A stretch of 64,000 bases of DNA from Rubrivivax albus (GTDB lineage Bacteria > Pseudomonadota > Gammaproteobacteria > Burkholderiales > Burkholderiaceae_C): positions 620,001 through 684,000 of the forward strand of contig NZ_SACT01000001.1 in assembly GCF_004016515.1 (NCBI RefSeq), in the 5' to 3' direction. The first letter of the stretch is position 1; every line of letters begins with the position of its first letter. A program made the translations under genes and the position numbers. Of the stretch, positions 38,796 through 46,824 are shown one piece after another. Under the pieces are notes generated by a model. It searched no databases, was not told where the DNA came from, and worked only from the letters and a program-made list of their open reading frames with translations.

Positions 38796-39315
38796 ACGTG
38801 GCCCGGCGTGGGCTGCCCGCGTGCTGCTCGCCGGCGGCGCGCTGTGGCTGGCCGGTTGCAGCGGCCCACCGCCGTCGGCCCCGGCGCCCCCACCGCCGCC
38901 GGCGGCTACCACGCCGCCGGCGGGCAAGCCGGCACCGGGGCCGGCGGGCAGCGCGGCCGCGCGGCCGGCGCTGCCGCCACCCGTGCGCGCCCGCGACTGG
39001 GATCACTTCCGGCGCGAGGCGGCGCTGCGCATCGTGGCCGCCAACCCGGGCCGCACCTACGACGGCCCGGTGCCCGAACCGCTGCTGGCGATCCCGGTGC
39101 TGGAGATCGAGCTCGATGGTGAGGGCCGCGTACGCCACGTGCGCGTGATGCGCCACCCCACGCAGGCCAAGGACACGACGCAGCTGGCCATCGACGCCGT
39201 CAAGCGCGCCGGCCCGTTCGGCCCGGTGGCGCACCTGCCGCGGCCGTGGAAGTTCGTCGAGGTGTTCCTGTTCGACGACGACCGCCGCTTCAAGCCGCGC
39301 ACGCTGGACGACTAG
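38782..39315 (+). CDS. TonB C-terminal-like domain lipoprotein
   Basis: 177 residues starting at GTG 38782, inside the end of uvrC; GGAG at 38771 gives a ribosome site at 7-bp spacing. A signal peptide ends in a lipobox (ALWLAGC, Cys ~26). A proline-rich linker ([21 protein letters not shown]) follows. The C-terminal ~100 residues ([28 protein letters not shown] region) resemble the TonB/TolA C-terminal fold. It lacks the usual N-terminal anchor helix of TonB and its partner cannot be told. The overlap suggests translational coupling to uvrC. Confidence 0.75.
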   Translation: MHFIERGPAWAARVLLAGGALWLAGCSGPPPSAPAPPPPPAATTPPAGKPAPGPAGSAAARPALPPPVRARDWDHFRREAALRIVAANPGRTYDGPVPEPLLAIPVLEIELDGEGRVRHVRVMRHPTQAKDTTQLAIDAVKRAGPFGPVAHLPRPWKFVEVFLFDDDRRFKPRTLDD

Positions 39316-39343
39316 TCACCGTTCATCGCGCAGAATCGCCGCC

Positions 39344-39910
39344 ATGTTCTTCACGCTGCCGACGCTGCTGACCTGGGCGCGCATCATCGCGATTCCGCTG
39401 ATCGTCGGCGTGTTCTACCTGCCGCTGGACGCGGCCACGCGCAACCTCATCGCCACGGTGATGTTCGTCGTCTTCGCGCTCACCGACTGGGCCGACGGCT
39501 ACCTGGCGCGCAAGCTGAACCAGACCTCGTCCTTCGGGGCCTTCCTCGATCCGGTGGCCGACAAGTTCCTGGTCTGCGCGTCGCTGCTGGTGCTGGTGCA
39601 CCTGGACCGCGCCGACGTCTTCGTGGCGCTGATCATCATCGGCCGCGAGATCGCCATCTCGGCGCTGCGCGAGTGGATGGCGCAGATCGGCGCGTCGCGC
39701 AGCGTGGCGGTGCACATGCTGGGCAAGGTCAAGACCACGGTGCAGATGGTGGCCATCCCGTTCCTGCTCTACGACGGCGCGCTGTTCGGCCTCGTCGACA
39801 CCCGGCTCTGGGGCAACGTGCTGATCTGGATCGCCGCCGTGCTCACCGTGTGGTCGATGGTGTACTACCTGCAGCGCGCCCTGCCGGAGATCCGGGCCAA
39901 GGTGAAGTGA
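39344..39910 (+). CDS. pgsA: Phosphatidylglycerophosphate synthase
   Basis: 188 residues with about five membrane helices. The CDP-alcohol phosphotransferase signature is complete: DWADGYLARKLNQTSSFGAFLDPVADK (DGxxAR...GxxxDxxxD). It makes phosphatidylglycerophosphate from CDP-diacylglycerol and glycerol-3-phosphate. The gene follows uvrC in many proteobacteria; here only the TonB-like gene intervenes. Confidence 0.94.
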   Translation: MFFTLPTLLTWARIIAIPLIVGVFYLPLDAATRNLIATVMFVVFALTDWADGYLARKLNQTSSFGAFLDPVADKFLVCASLLVLVHLDRADVFVALIIIGREIAISALREWMAQIGASRSVAVHMLGKVKTTVQMVAIPFLLYDGALFGLVDTRLWGNVLIWIAAVLTVWSMVYYLQRALPEIRAKVK

Positions 39911-39920
39911 TCCGCCTGGC

Positions 39921-40811
39921 ATGACAGGATCGGTCGAGTCCCCCTGGCTGCGGGCCATGCCGCTGGTGTTCGTCGGCATCTGGAGCACCGGCTTCGTCGT
40001 GGCGCGCTTCGGCATGCCGCACGCGCCGCCGCTGGGCTTTCTGGCCTGGCGCTATGCGCTGTCGGTGCTGGCCTTTGGCGTCTGGATCGTGCTGACGCGC
40101 CCGTCCTGGCCTCGCGGTCAGGCGCAATGGGGCTGGCTGGCCCTGGTGGGCGTGCTGATGCACGGCGGCTACCTGGGCGGCGTCTGGTCGGCCGTGAAGC
40201 TGGGGCTGGGTGCCGGCACGGCGGCGCTGATCGTCGGCCTGCAGCCGGTGCTCACCGCGCTGTGGGTGGCGTGGGCGGGCAGCGAACACCGGGTGACGCC
40301 CCGCCAGTGGGCTGGCCTGGCGCTGGGCCTGGCGGGCCTGGTGCTCGTCGTCTGGCACAAGCTGGGCGTCGGCGAGGTCACGGGGGCCAACGTGGCGCTG
40401 GCGCTGGGCGCGCTGGCCAGCATCACCGTGGGCACCCTGGTGCAGAAGGCCCGCGTGCGCCCTTGCGACGTGCGCACCGCCAACACCGTGCAGTTGCTGG
40501 CCGCCTTCGCCGTGACGGCACCGCTGGCATTGGCGCTGGAGACCGAGCCCATCGTGCTCCACCCGGAGCTGCTGGGTGCCATGGCGTGGTCGGTGCTGGG
40601 CCTCACGCTGGGCGGCAGTTCGTTGCTTTACCTGCTGATCCAGCGTGGGGCCGCCACCCGGGTCAGCAGCCTGATGTACCTAGTGCCCCCCTGCACGGCG
40701 CTGCTGGCCTGGCTGCTGTTCGACGAGGCACTGACCGCGGGTGTGCTGCTCGGCCTGGTGCTGACGGCGTTCGGCGTGGGGCTGGTCGTCCGTGCGCCGG
40801 CACAGCGTTGA
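39921..40811 (+). CDS. EamA/DMT-family transporter
   Basis: 296 residues with ten hydrophobic segments in two EamA repeats (PLVFVGIWSTGFVVARFGMPHAPPLGFLAWRY opens the first; LTLGGSSLLYLLIQRGAATRVSSLMYLVPP is in the second). DMT exporters of this type move amino acids, nucleobases or metabolites out across the inner membrane. It follows pgsA after 10 bp. Substrate is unknown. Confidence 0.87.
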   Translation: MTGSVESPWLRAMPLVFVGIWSTGFVVARFGMPHAPPLGFLAWRYALSVLAFGVWIVLTRPSWPRGQAQWGWLALVGVLMHGGYLGGVWSAVKLGLGAGTAALIVGLQPVLTALWVAWAGSEHRVTPRQWAGLALGLAGLVLVVWHKLGVGEVTGANVALALGALASITVGTLVQKARVRPCDVRTANTVQLLAAFAVTAPLALALETEPIVLHPELLGAMAWSVLGLTLGGSSLLYLLIQRGAATRVSSLMYLVPPCTALLAWLLFDEALTAGVLLGLVLTAFGVGLVVRAPAQR

Positions 40812-40867
40812 CGGAGGACTTCTCCCCCGCCCAGATCAAGCGGCCTGCATAGAATCCTTCACCATTC

Positions 40868-40897
40868 TTGACACCCGGGCGGAGCGGCGGATGTAAT
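40868..40897 (+). promoter_or_regulatory. Sigma-70 promoter for hupB
   Basis: A consensus -35 TTGACA (40868-40873) and a -10 TGTAAT (40892-40897) are 18 bp apart, about 100 bp upstream of the hupB start codon. It is one of the best matches to the housekeeping consensus in the window, fitting a strongly expressed nucleoid protein gene. Confidence 0.72.
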
Positions 40898-41004
40898 GCT
40901 TCGCACCATGGCGCGTGGCTGTGTGCGGTCCGACCGCCGCACCGCTGACCATCACCAACCTCATCCAACCGCCTGCTCAGGGGCATCACCAGGGGAAACC
41001 GTCC

Positions 41005-41277
41005 GTGAACAAGACCGAGTTGATCGAGCACATCGCCACCCAGGCCGACATCTCCAAGGCCGCGGCCACGCGGGCACTGGAGGCGATGATCGGCGGCGTC
41101 AAGGCGTCGCTGAAGAAGGGTGGCAGCGTCTCGATCTCCGGCTTCGGCACCTTTGCCGTCACCAAGCGTGCCGCGCGCACCGGCCGCAACCCGCGCACCG
41201 GGGCGCAGATCAAGATCAAGTCGGCCAAGGTGCCGAAGTTCCGCCCCGGCAAGGGGCTGAAGGACCATCTCAACTGA
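41005..41277 (+). CDS. hupB: DNA-binding protein HU-beta
   Basis: 90 residues, the exact size of HU. It starts at GTG 41005 ([24 protein letters not shown]) with AGGGGA at 40991-40996 as ribosome site. The DNA-embracing arm reads [20 protein letters not shown], with the minor-groove proline in RNPRTG. HU compacts and bends DNA. An ATG at 40915 in the same frame only adds non-conserved residues. tRNA-Val follows 11 bp after the stop, so the two may share a transcript. Confidence 0.95.
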   Translation: MNKTELIEHIATQADISKAAATRALEAMIGGVKASLKKGGSVSISGFGTFAVTKRAARTGRNPRTGAQIKIKSAKVPKFRPGKGLKDHLN

Positions 41278-41288
41278 TTCTTCCCGGC

Positions 41289-41364
41289 GGGTGCTTAGCT
41301 CAGCTGGCAGAGCGGCGCCCTTACAAGGCGTAGGTCGGCGGTTCGATCCCGTCAGCACCCACCA
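41289..41364 (+). tRNA. tRNA-Val (anticodon TAC)
   Basis: 76 nt with encoded CCA. Acceptor GGGTGCT (41289-41295) pairs with AGCACCC (41354-41360); the anticodon loop CTTACAA has TAC at 41322-41324; the T arm has GGTTCGATCCC. It reads GUN valine codons. It lies between hupB and ppiD and probably uses the hupB promoter. Confidence 0.96.
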
Positions 41365-41403
41365 CCGCCCGCACTAGAATCACGGGTCCGCAAATCCAGG
41401 CAA

Positions 41404-41429
41404 CGAAGGCGAACAGCGGTTCGCCTTCG
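41404..41429 (+). terminator. 11-bp perfect hairpin between tRNA-Val and ppiD
   Basis: CGAAGGCGAAC-AGCG-GTTCGCCTTCG is a perfect stem with a 4-base loop, followed by TGCTTTC. It may end or attenuate the hupB-tRNA transcript or process the tRNA 3' side. The T run is weak, so termination is likely only partial. Confidence 0.5.
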
Positions 41430-41457
41430 TGCTTTCAGGCCCCGGGAAATCCCAGCG

Positions 41458-43353
41458 ATGTTCGACTTCGTCCGACAGCACTCCAAGCTGATGCTTGGCC
41501 TCATCGTGCTGCTGATCATCCCGTCCTTCGTCTTCTTCGGCATCGACGGCTACCAGCGTATGACCGACGGCGCCAACGCCACCGTGGCCGAGGTGGCCGG
41601 GCAGAAGATCACCCAGGCCGAGTGGGACCTGGCCCAGCGCCGCGCGGTCGAGACCATGCGCCAGCGCGTGCCAGGCGCCGAAGCGTCGCTGTTCGACACC
41701 CCCGAGTTCCGGCGCCAGGCGCTGGAGCAGCTGGTGCGCGAACGGCTGCTGCTGGCCGCCGCCTATGACCAGCACCTCGTGCCCACCCAGGCGCGCCTGC
41801 CGGAACTGGTGAAGTCCAGCGGCTACTTCGCACCCCTGCGCGGGCCGGATGGCCAGGTCGACCGCGACCGCGCGCTGCAGGCCGGCTTCGGCGACGCCGC
41901 CATGGAGCAGCAGATCGCGCTGCGCTACGGCATGGACGCCGTGCTGGGCGGCGTCAGCAGTTCCGCCCAGGCGGCCCCGGCCGTGGCCAACGCCGCGCTG
42001 GATGCGCTGCTGCAGCAACGCGAGGTGCAGGTGCAGGCCTTCGACGCCGGCGCCTACCGCGCCAAGGTGCAACCCACCGACGGCGAACTCGAGGCCTGGC
42101 ACAAGAGCCACGCCGAGGAGTTCCGGGCGCCGGAGCAGGCGCAGATCGAATGGGTCATGCTCGACCTGGCCACACTGGCCAAGGACGTGGCCGTGCCCGA
42201 AGGTGATCTGAAGGCCTACTACGAGCAGAACGCCGAACGCTACACGCAGCCCGAGGAGCGCCAGGCCCGGCACATCCTGGTGAAGGCCGAACGCGAGGCG
42301 CCCGCCGCTGAGCGCGAGAAGGCCCGCGCCAAGGCCGAGCAGCTGCTGTCCCAGGCCCGTGCCAAGCCGGGCGACTTCGCCGCGCTGGCCAAGGCCAACT
42401 CCGACGACCCGGGTTCGGCGGCCGAGGGTGGCGACCTGGGCTTCTTCGGCCGCGGCGCCATGGTCAAGCCTTTCGAGGACGCGGCCTTCGCGCTCAAGCC
42501 GGGCGAGATCAGCCCAGTGGTCGAGTCCGACTTCGGCTACCACGTCATCCAGCTCGAGGCCACGCGCGGCGGCGAGAAGCGCCCGTTCGACGAGGTGCGC
42601 GGCGAAATCGAGCAGGAAGTCCGCCGCTCGCTGGCACAGCGCCGCTACGCCGAGGCCGCCGAGCAGTTCAGCAACATGGTCTACGAGCAGCCGGAGAGCC
42701 TGCAGCCCGTGATCGACCGGTTCAAGCTCGAGAAGCGCACGGCCACCGTGCAGCGGCAGCCGGCACCGGGGGGCGAAGGCCCGCTGGCGACGGCCAAGCT
42801 GCTCGACGCCGTGTTCGGCGACGATGCGCTGCGCCAGGGCCGCAACACCGATGCGGTCGAGACCGGTCCCAACCAGCTCGTGTCGGCCCGTGTGGTCAAG
42901 CACGAGCCCGAGCGCGTGCTGCCGCTGGCCGAGGTGCGCGACCAGGTGCGCGAACGTGTGGTCGCCGAGCAGGCCGCCGCGCTGGCGAAGAAGGATGCCG
43001 AAGCCCGCCTGGCGGCGCTGCGCGAGGCCAAGGACGGCGCTGGCCTGCCGGCGGCCGTGGTGGTGTCGCGGGCGCAGACGCAGGGCCTGCCGCGCCCGGT
43101 GGTGGAAGCGGCGCTCAAGGCCGACCCGAAGGCCGTGCCCAGCCTGCAGCTGGTGGACCTGGGCACCGCGGGCCAGGCCGTCCTGCGGGTGGGCCGCGTG
43201 CTGCCGCGCGACCCGGCCGCCGGTGGCGGCGACGCACCGCTGCGCGAGCAGTTTGCGCAGGCCCTGGGCAACGCCGAGGCCGAGGCCTACTACAAGGCGC
43301 TGGAGCAGCGCTACAAGGTCGTCATCAAGGCCAAGGATCCTGCCAAGCCCTGA
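41458..43353 (+). CDS. ppiD: Periplasmic folding chaperone PpiD (parvulin-type)
   Basis: 631 residues, full PpiD length. The N-terminal membrane anchor is [33 protein letters not shown] SurA-like N-terminal domain follows, then one parvulin domain at ~270-375 ([48 protein letters not shown]). It helps outer-membrane and periplasmic proteins fold as they leave the Sec channel. The hupB-ppiD neighbourhood is the same as in many proteobacteria. The tRNA-His promoter overlaps its final codons. Confidence 0.94.
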   Translation: MFDFVRQHSKLMLGLIVLLIIPSFVFFGIDGYQRMTDGANATVAEVAGQKITQAEWDLAQRRAVETMRQRVPGAEASLFDTPEFRRQALEQLVRERLLLAAAYDQHLVPTQARLPELVKSSGYFAPLRGPDGQVDRDRALQAGFGDAAMEQQIALRYGMDAVLGGVSSSAQAAPAVANAALDALLQQREVQVQAFDAGAYRAKVQPTDGELEAWHKSHAEEFRAPEQAQIEWVMLDLATLAKDVAVPEGDLKAYYEQNAERYTQPEERQARHILVKAEREAPAAEREKARAKAEQLLSQARAKPGDFAALAKANSDDPGSAAEGGDLGFFGRGAMVKPFEDAAFALKPGEISPVVESDFGYHVIQLEATRGGEKRPFDEVRGEIEQEVRRSLAQRRYAEAAEQFSNMVYEQPESLQPVIDRFKLEKRTATVQRQPAPGGEGPLATAKLLDAVFGDDALRQGRNTDAVETGPNQLVSARVVKHEPERVLPLAEVRDQVRERVVAEQAAALAKKDAEARLAALREAKDGAGLPAAVVVSRAQTQGLPRPVVEAALKADPKAVPSLQLVDLGTAGQAVLRVGRVLPRDPAAGGGDAPLREQFAQALGNAEAEAYYKALEQRYKVVIKAKDPAKP

Positions 43354-43356
43354 CGC

Positions 43357-43362
43357 TATAAT
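43357..43362 (+). promoter_or_regulatory. Consensus -10 box of the tRNA-His gene
   Basis: A perfect TATAAT followed by a GC-rich discriminator (GTCGGGCTC) ends 13 bp before the tRNA. This combination is typical of stringently controlled stable-RNA promoters. No good -35 is seen at the right distance inside the end of ppiD. Confidence 0.6.
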
Positions 43363-43375
43363 GTCGGGCTCTGCG

Positions 43376-43451
43376 GTGGCTGTAGCTCAGTTGGTAGAGT
43401 CCCAGATTGTGATTCTGGTCGTCGTGGGTTCGAGTCCCATCAGCCACCCCA
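43376..43451 (+). tRNA. tRNA-His (anticodon GTG)
   Basis: 76 nt including the extra G-1 (43376) unique to tRNA-His and an encoded CCA (43449-43451). Acceptor GTGGCTG pairs with CAGCCAC; the anticodon loop is TTGTGAT with GTG at 43409-43411. The last 17 nt are repeated exactly at 58999-59015, marking it as the attachment site of the following island. Confidence 0.97.
43435..43451 (+). repeat. attL: 3' end of tRNA-His
   Basis: TCCCATCAGCCACCCCA, the last 17 nt of the tRNA including CCA. Identical to 58999-59015 in the same orientation. The bases on either side differ. Confidence 0.72.
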
Positions 43452-43478
43452 AGTAACACCGGGCACAAGCCCCTCCCG

Positions 43479-43510
43479 CGGCCCCTCATCGCAAGGTGAG
43501 GGGCCGTTGT
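43479..43510 (+). terminator. Intrinsic terminator after tRNA-His
   Basis: CGGCCCCTCA and TGAGGGGCCG form a 10-bp stem with an 8-base loop, followed by TTGTC. It ends the tRNA-His transcript inside the left end of the island. Confidence 0.75.
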
Positions 43511-43962
43511 CATTGGCGGCTCGACGGTCAGGATCTTCGCCACGATCGATGCTGGCGGCTGGTCGAAATGTCGGCTTTTGGGCGGGGCTTTCGCCATCAG
43601 CCCATGCGGCCTCGCCTAAGGTGCGCCGCGTGGGCAGATGCTCCCGTCAAGGCAAGGCCGGGTGACGATGGGCCCGACGAGCTACCGCGCCCTGGCAGCT
43701 GTGGCCGTGGCGCAAGAGTCCGCGACGAGGGCGGTCTGGAGGAAAATGCCGGACCTTGTCCCGGCCCTCGTTCTGGATCGGCTCGCGGCCGTTCGGCAGG
43801 CCCAGTGCATGCTGATGGGCGCTTCGCTTCTGCACGACGCAGCGAAGCGGGCCATCAGCGTGTCGGCCGGTGCTGGCATCCGTGCGCTGCCGGCCCTCGG
43901 CCTTGACGAAGCCGCGAGGGCTGGCGCCGCGGCAGCCTGTTTCCGGGTTCTTGCTGTAGTTC
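43511..43962. other. 450-bp stretch without a supportable gene (left end of island)
   Basis: Between the tRNA-His terminator and the 3' end of the TonB receptor gene. Short open frames exist (for example 43638-43970 plus, 110 codons), but none has a ribosome site, a recognisable domain or natural-looking composition. An integrase would be expected here in an active element; no fragment of one was recognised. No terminator is seen for the TonB receptor gene. Confidence 0.5.
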
Positions 43963-46656
43963 TTACCTGAACGAGTAGGCGAGGCTCACGAATCCCGTTC
44001 GCCCACGCGGATCGGTGTAGGTCGGGTCGTAAGTCGACAGGAAGTAGTAGCTCTGGTTGGAGAACGGCGGCGCCTTGTCCAGCAGATTCAGCACGCCGGC
44101 ACGCAGGGTCAGGGCCTTGGTCGGCTTCCAGCTGGCCGACAGGTCCCACAGGCTGTAGTCGCCCACCTTGCGCGTGGCGGTGTCCGGCAGGTAGCTGTCG
44201 TCGGTATGGCCGGAGTAATAGGTGTTGCCCAGCACGACGTTGAACGGGCCGCGCTCCCATTCCACCGACATGCGGTGCCGCCACCGCTGCACGGTCTGGT
44301 CGTTCAGGAACCGGCCGGCGTTCTCGATGAACGGCTCCGACTTCCCGAACTGCCGCTTGTACTCAATGATGTAGGTGCCGCTGAAGCTGGCGCCGAAGCG
44401 GCCAGCGGCCGTGGGATCGCCCTTCCAGTTGGCCTCAACGTCGATGCCCGATGTCTTCAGCGCTCCCTGGTTCTCCTTGCGCAGGATCAGCGTGGGGTAG
44501 TCGTCGGCCGGATCGCGCTTGATGTAGGCCGCGTAGCGCGTCGGGTTCTCGAGGATGGTCTTGCCCGACAGGTCGCTGATCAGGTCGGTCTTGTGGATGT
44601 TCCAGTAGTCCAGGCTGACGTTGGTGCCGCGGACCGGTTCGAACACCAGGCCGAGCGAGAACTGGCGGCTCTTCTCGGGCTTGAGGTCGGGGTTGGCCAC
44701 CTTCTCGGTCGGGAACTGGTCGAAGTCACCCCAGACGTCGTCGTACAGGAAGGCGGGGCTGGTGCCGTAGCTGGTGGGCCGGTACAGCTCGCTGAAACTG
44801 GGCGCGCGGAAGCCCGTACCGGCCGAGCCGCGCACCAGCAGGGTGGAGGACGGCTGCCACTTCACGCCCAGCTTCGGGTTCACCGTGCTGCCCACGCGCT
44901 CATAGTGGTCGGCGCGCAGCGCCGCTTGAATCTCCAGGGTCTTGCTGACCGGCGCGTTCAGTTCAGCGTAGGCCGAGACGATGTTGCGCGCATAGGAGGT
45001 CGCCGTCAGCGGCGGGCTCGTACCGGTGCTGTCGCGGTCGCCACCGATGTTGTTGCTGACCAGCAGCGCCGATGGGGTGAAGTCCTGCTGTTCGCGGCGC
45101 AACTCCGCGCCCACGGCCACGCCGAGGTCGCCTCCGGCCAGCTTGCCTAACGTGCCGCTGAGTTTGCCGTCCAGGCCGGTGGTGCTGCCCGTGCTGCGGC
45201 GCGCCACGTCGTCCACCCGCAACGAGGCGATCTTGGCCTGGCCGGCAGCCGAACTGGCACCGAAGGGGTTGATCTCGCCGTTGCGCAGCGCCGTGGCGAA
45301 CTCGTTGAACAGGAAGTAGCCGTTGACGTACCGGTCGGCCACCTTGTTCTCGGCGCGGCTAACCGCCACCGTGTAGTCCCAGCTGCCGAGGCTGCCTTCC
45401 AGGCCCAGCACCAGACGGTTGGCCTTGCTCGTCACCTCGTTGCTGCGGTTGCCGGCTTCGGTGGCGCGGAAGCGCACTTCGAAGGTGCTGTCATGCGTCA
45501 CGGGCTTGGGCAGGTAGGGGTTGATCGCGGACCAGGTGACGCCGCTGACCGTGGTCGGGTTGGGCGAGAGCACATACAGGGTCTTCGCTTCAGCCAGCAG
45601 TGCCTCGGCGAACAGCTGCCTGCCGCCACCCAGCGACAGCACGCCGCGGCCCAGGAACGACACCTTGTCCGACTCGGGGTACAGCTCGGTGTCGGCCATG
45701 TAGTCGTAGCCGCAGGCCTGCGAGCCGATGACCGTGGTGTACACCGAAGCTGGCGGATTGCAGGTGGGCGAGAACAGGTTGACGGTGCGCTGGTTGTAGG
45801 GCACCGCCGTGCTGCTGCCCGGTGCGGTGAAGCTGTAGCCGGCGGCGTTGATGGCCGCCAGCTGTGCGTTGCGCGTTGCGGCCGTGCCCGACAGCCGGAT
45901 GTTGCCGGGGAAGGGGCGGCTCGACAGATAGAAGGGCACCGTGTCCGCCAGCGGGCGGGCCATCAGCCAGTCGCGTTGCGTGCTGCGCAAGCCGTCCAGG
46001 TGCTGCACGTCGAGCGTGCCGAATACGTTGAAGCCGTCCCGGTCGACGTCGCCGACGCCGCCGCTGATCGAGGCCGCCAGCTTGCCTGCGCCGCCCTGCT
46101 GTGTGCCCGAGGCATAGGCACTCAGGTCCACGCCGCGGTAGTCCTTGCGGGTGATGAAGTTGATGACGCCGCCGATGGCGTCGGTGCCGTAGATGGCCGA
46201 AGCGCCATCCTTGAGCACCTCCACGCGCTGGATGGCGCCGGCCGGGATGTTGTTCAGGTCGACGCCCGCTGCGTCGCCTGGCGATGCGAAGTTCGCAAGC
46301 CTCCTTCCGTTCAGCAGCACCAGCGTACTGCTGACACCCAGGCCGCGCAGGTTGGCGCCGTTGAAGCCGCGTTGGCCGCCGGTGTTGTCGGTGATGCTGG
46401 CGCCGTCGCCCAGGTTGGCCGTGCTGGCGCTGATGTTGCGCAGAAGCTCGGCAGCGGTGGTCACGCCGCTCTTGTCGATCTCGTCGCGGCCGATGGTCTG
46501 CACCGGCAATGCGGTCTCCCCTGCCAGCCGCTTGATGCTGGAGCCCGTGATCACCACGCGCTGGGTGTCGCTGGACTGGGCGGCGGCCGACAAGGCCATC
46601 AGGGCGAGGACACCTGCAGCAATCGGGCGCAGGTCGTGGCGGGGCATGGATCGCAT
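43963..46656 (-). CDS. TonB-dependent outer-membrane receptor
   Basis: 897 residues: signal peptide (residues 1-26, ending SAAA-QSSD), then VVITGSSIKR, a plug domain with RGFNGANLRGLG, VLLNGRRLANF and VEVLKDGASAIYGTDAIGGVINFITRK, and a 22-strand-type barrel ending in FVSLAYSFR with terminal aromatic-Arg sorting signal. It would import a ligand across the outer membrane using TonB energy. Divergent from the cyanophycinase gene, with ArgR-like half-sites between them, so cyanophycin fragments or arginine-rich peptides are the inferred ligand. An alternative start is the ATG at 46647. Confidence 0.9.
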   Translation of the reverse strand: MRSMPRHDLRPIAAGVLALMALSAAAQSSDTQRVVITGSSIKRLAGETALPVQTIGRDEIDKSGVTTAAELLRNISASTANLGDGASITDNTGGQRGFNGANLRGLGVSSTLVLLNGRRLANFASPGDAAGVDLNNIPAGAIQRVEVLKDGASAIYGTDAIGGVINFITRKDYRGVDLSAYASGTQQGGAGKLAASISGGVGDVDRDGFNVFGTLDVQHLDGLRSTQRDWLMARPLADTVPFYLSSRPFPGNIRLSGTAATRNAQLAAINAAGYSFTAPGSSTAVPYNQRTVNLFSPTCNPPASVYTTVIGSQACGYDYMADTELYPESDKVSFLGRGVLSLGGGRQLFAEALLAEAKTLYVLSPNPTTVSGVTWSAINPYLPKPVTHDSTFEVRFRATEAGNRSNEVTSKANRLVLGLEGSLGSWDYTVAVSRAENKVADRYVNGYFLFNEFATALRNGEINPFGASSAAGQAKIASLRVDDVARRSTGSTTGLDGKLSGTLGKLAGGDLGVAVGAELRREQQDFTPSALLVSNNIGGDRDSTGTSPPLTATSYARNIVSAYAELNAPVSKTLEIQAALRADHYERVGSTVNPKLGVKWQPSSTLLVRGSAGTGFRAPSFSELYRPTSYGTSPAFLYDDVWGDFDQFPTEKVANPDLKPEKSRQFSLGLVFEPVRGTNVSLDYWNIHKTDLISDLSGKTILENPTRYAAYIKRDPADDYPTLILRKENQGALKTSGIDVEANWKGDPTAAGRFGASFSGTYIIEYKRQFGKSEPFIENAGRFLNDQTVQRWRHRMSVEWERGPFNVVLGNTYYSGHTDDSYLPDTATRKVGDYSLWDLSASWKPTKALTLRAGVLNLLDKAPPFSNQSYYFLSTYDPTYTDPRGRTGFVSLAYSFR

Positions 46657-46744
46657 GGGCGCAGGTACTCCGGATGTTCGGGTGGGTGGGCCGGGGCGAC
46701 TCTTGCAGGCTCCGCGGTGGGTGAGAACAGGCGTTGGAGCATGG

Positions 46745-46781
46745 CGTCGTCTGCCGTCAAGTCGGTGTCGCGAACGGTGAA
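46745..46781 (+). promoter_or_regulatory. Tandem ArgR-like half-sites upstream of cyanophycinase
   Basis: TGTCGC-N8-AA (46766-46781) is an exact match to the half-site remembered for Pseudomonas ArgR. A second, weaker one, CGTCGT-N8-AA (46745-46760), lies exactly 21 bp upstream in the same orientation, i.e. two helical turns, the tandem layout that this regulator uses. The argR-like gene is the second gene of the operon starting 44 bp downstream. The site could also control the divergent TonB receptor. Confidence 0.5.
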
Positions 46782-46824
46782 GTCACGGCGCGCCAATGCG
46801 TTGCGGGGATGCCAAGATCCGGAC

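Noticed and set aside
43325..43597. Minus-strand frame of 90 codons across tRNA-His (GTRTHDDQNHNLGLYQLSYSH)
   Set aside because: It is the well-known false ORF read from the opposite strand of a tRNA gene.
43638..43970. 110-codon plus-strand frame in the left end of the island
   Set aside because: No ribosome site, no recognised domain, and it runs into the TonB receptor 3' end. A real small gene cannot be excluded.
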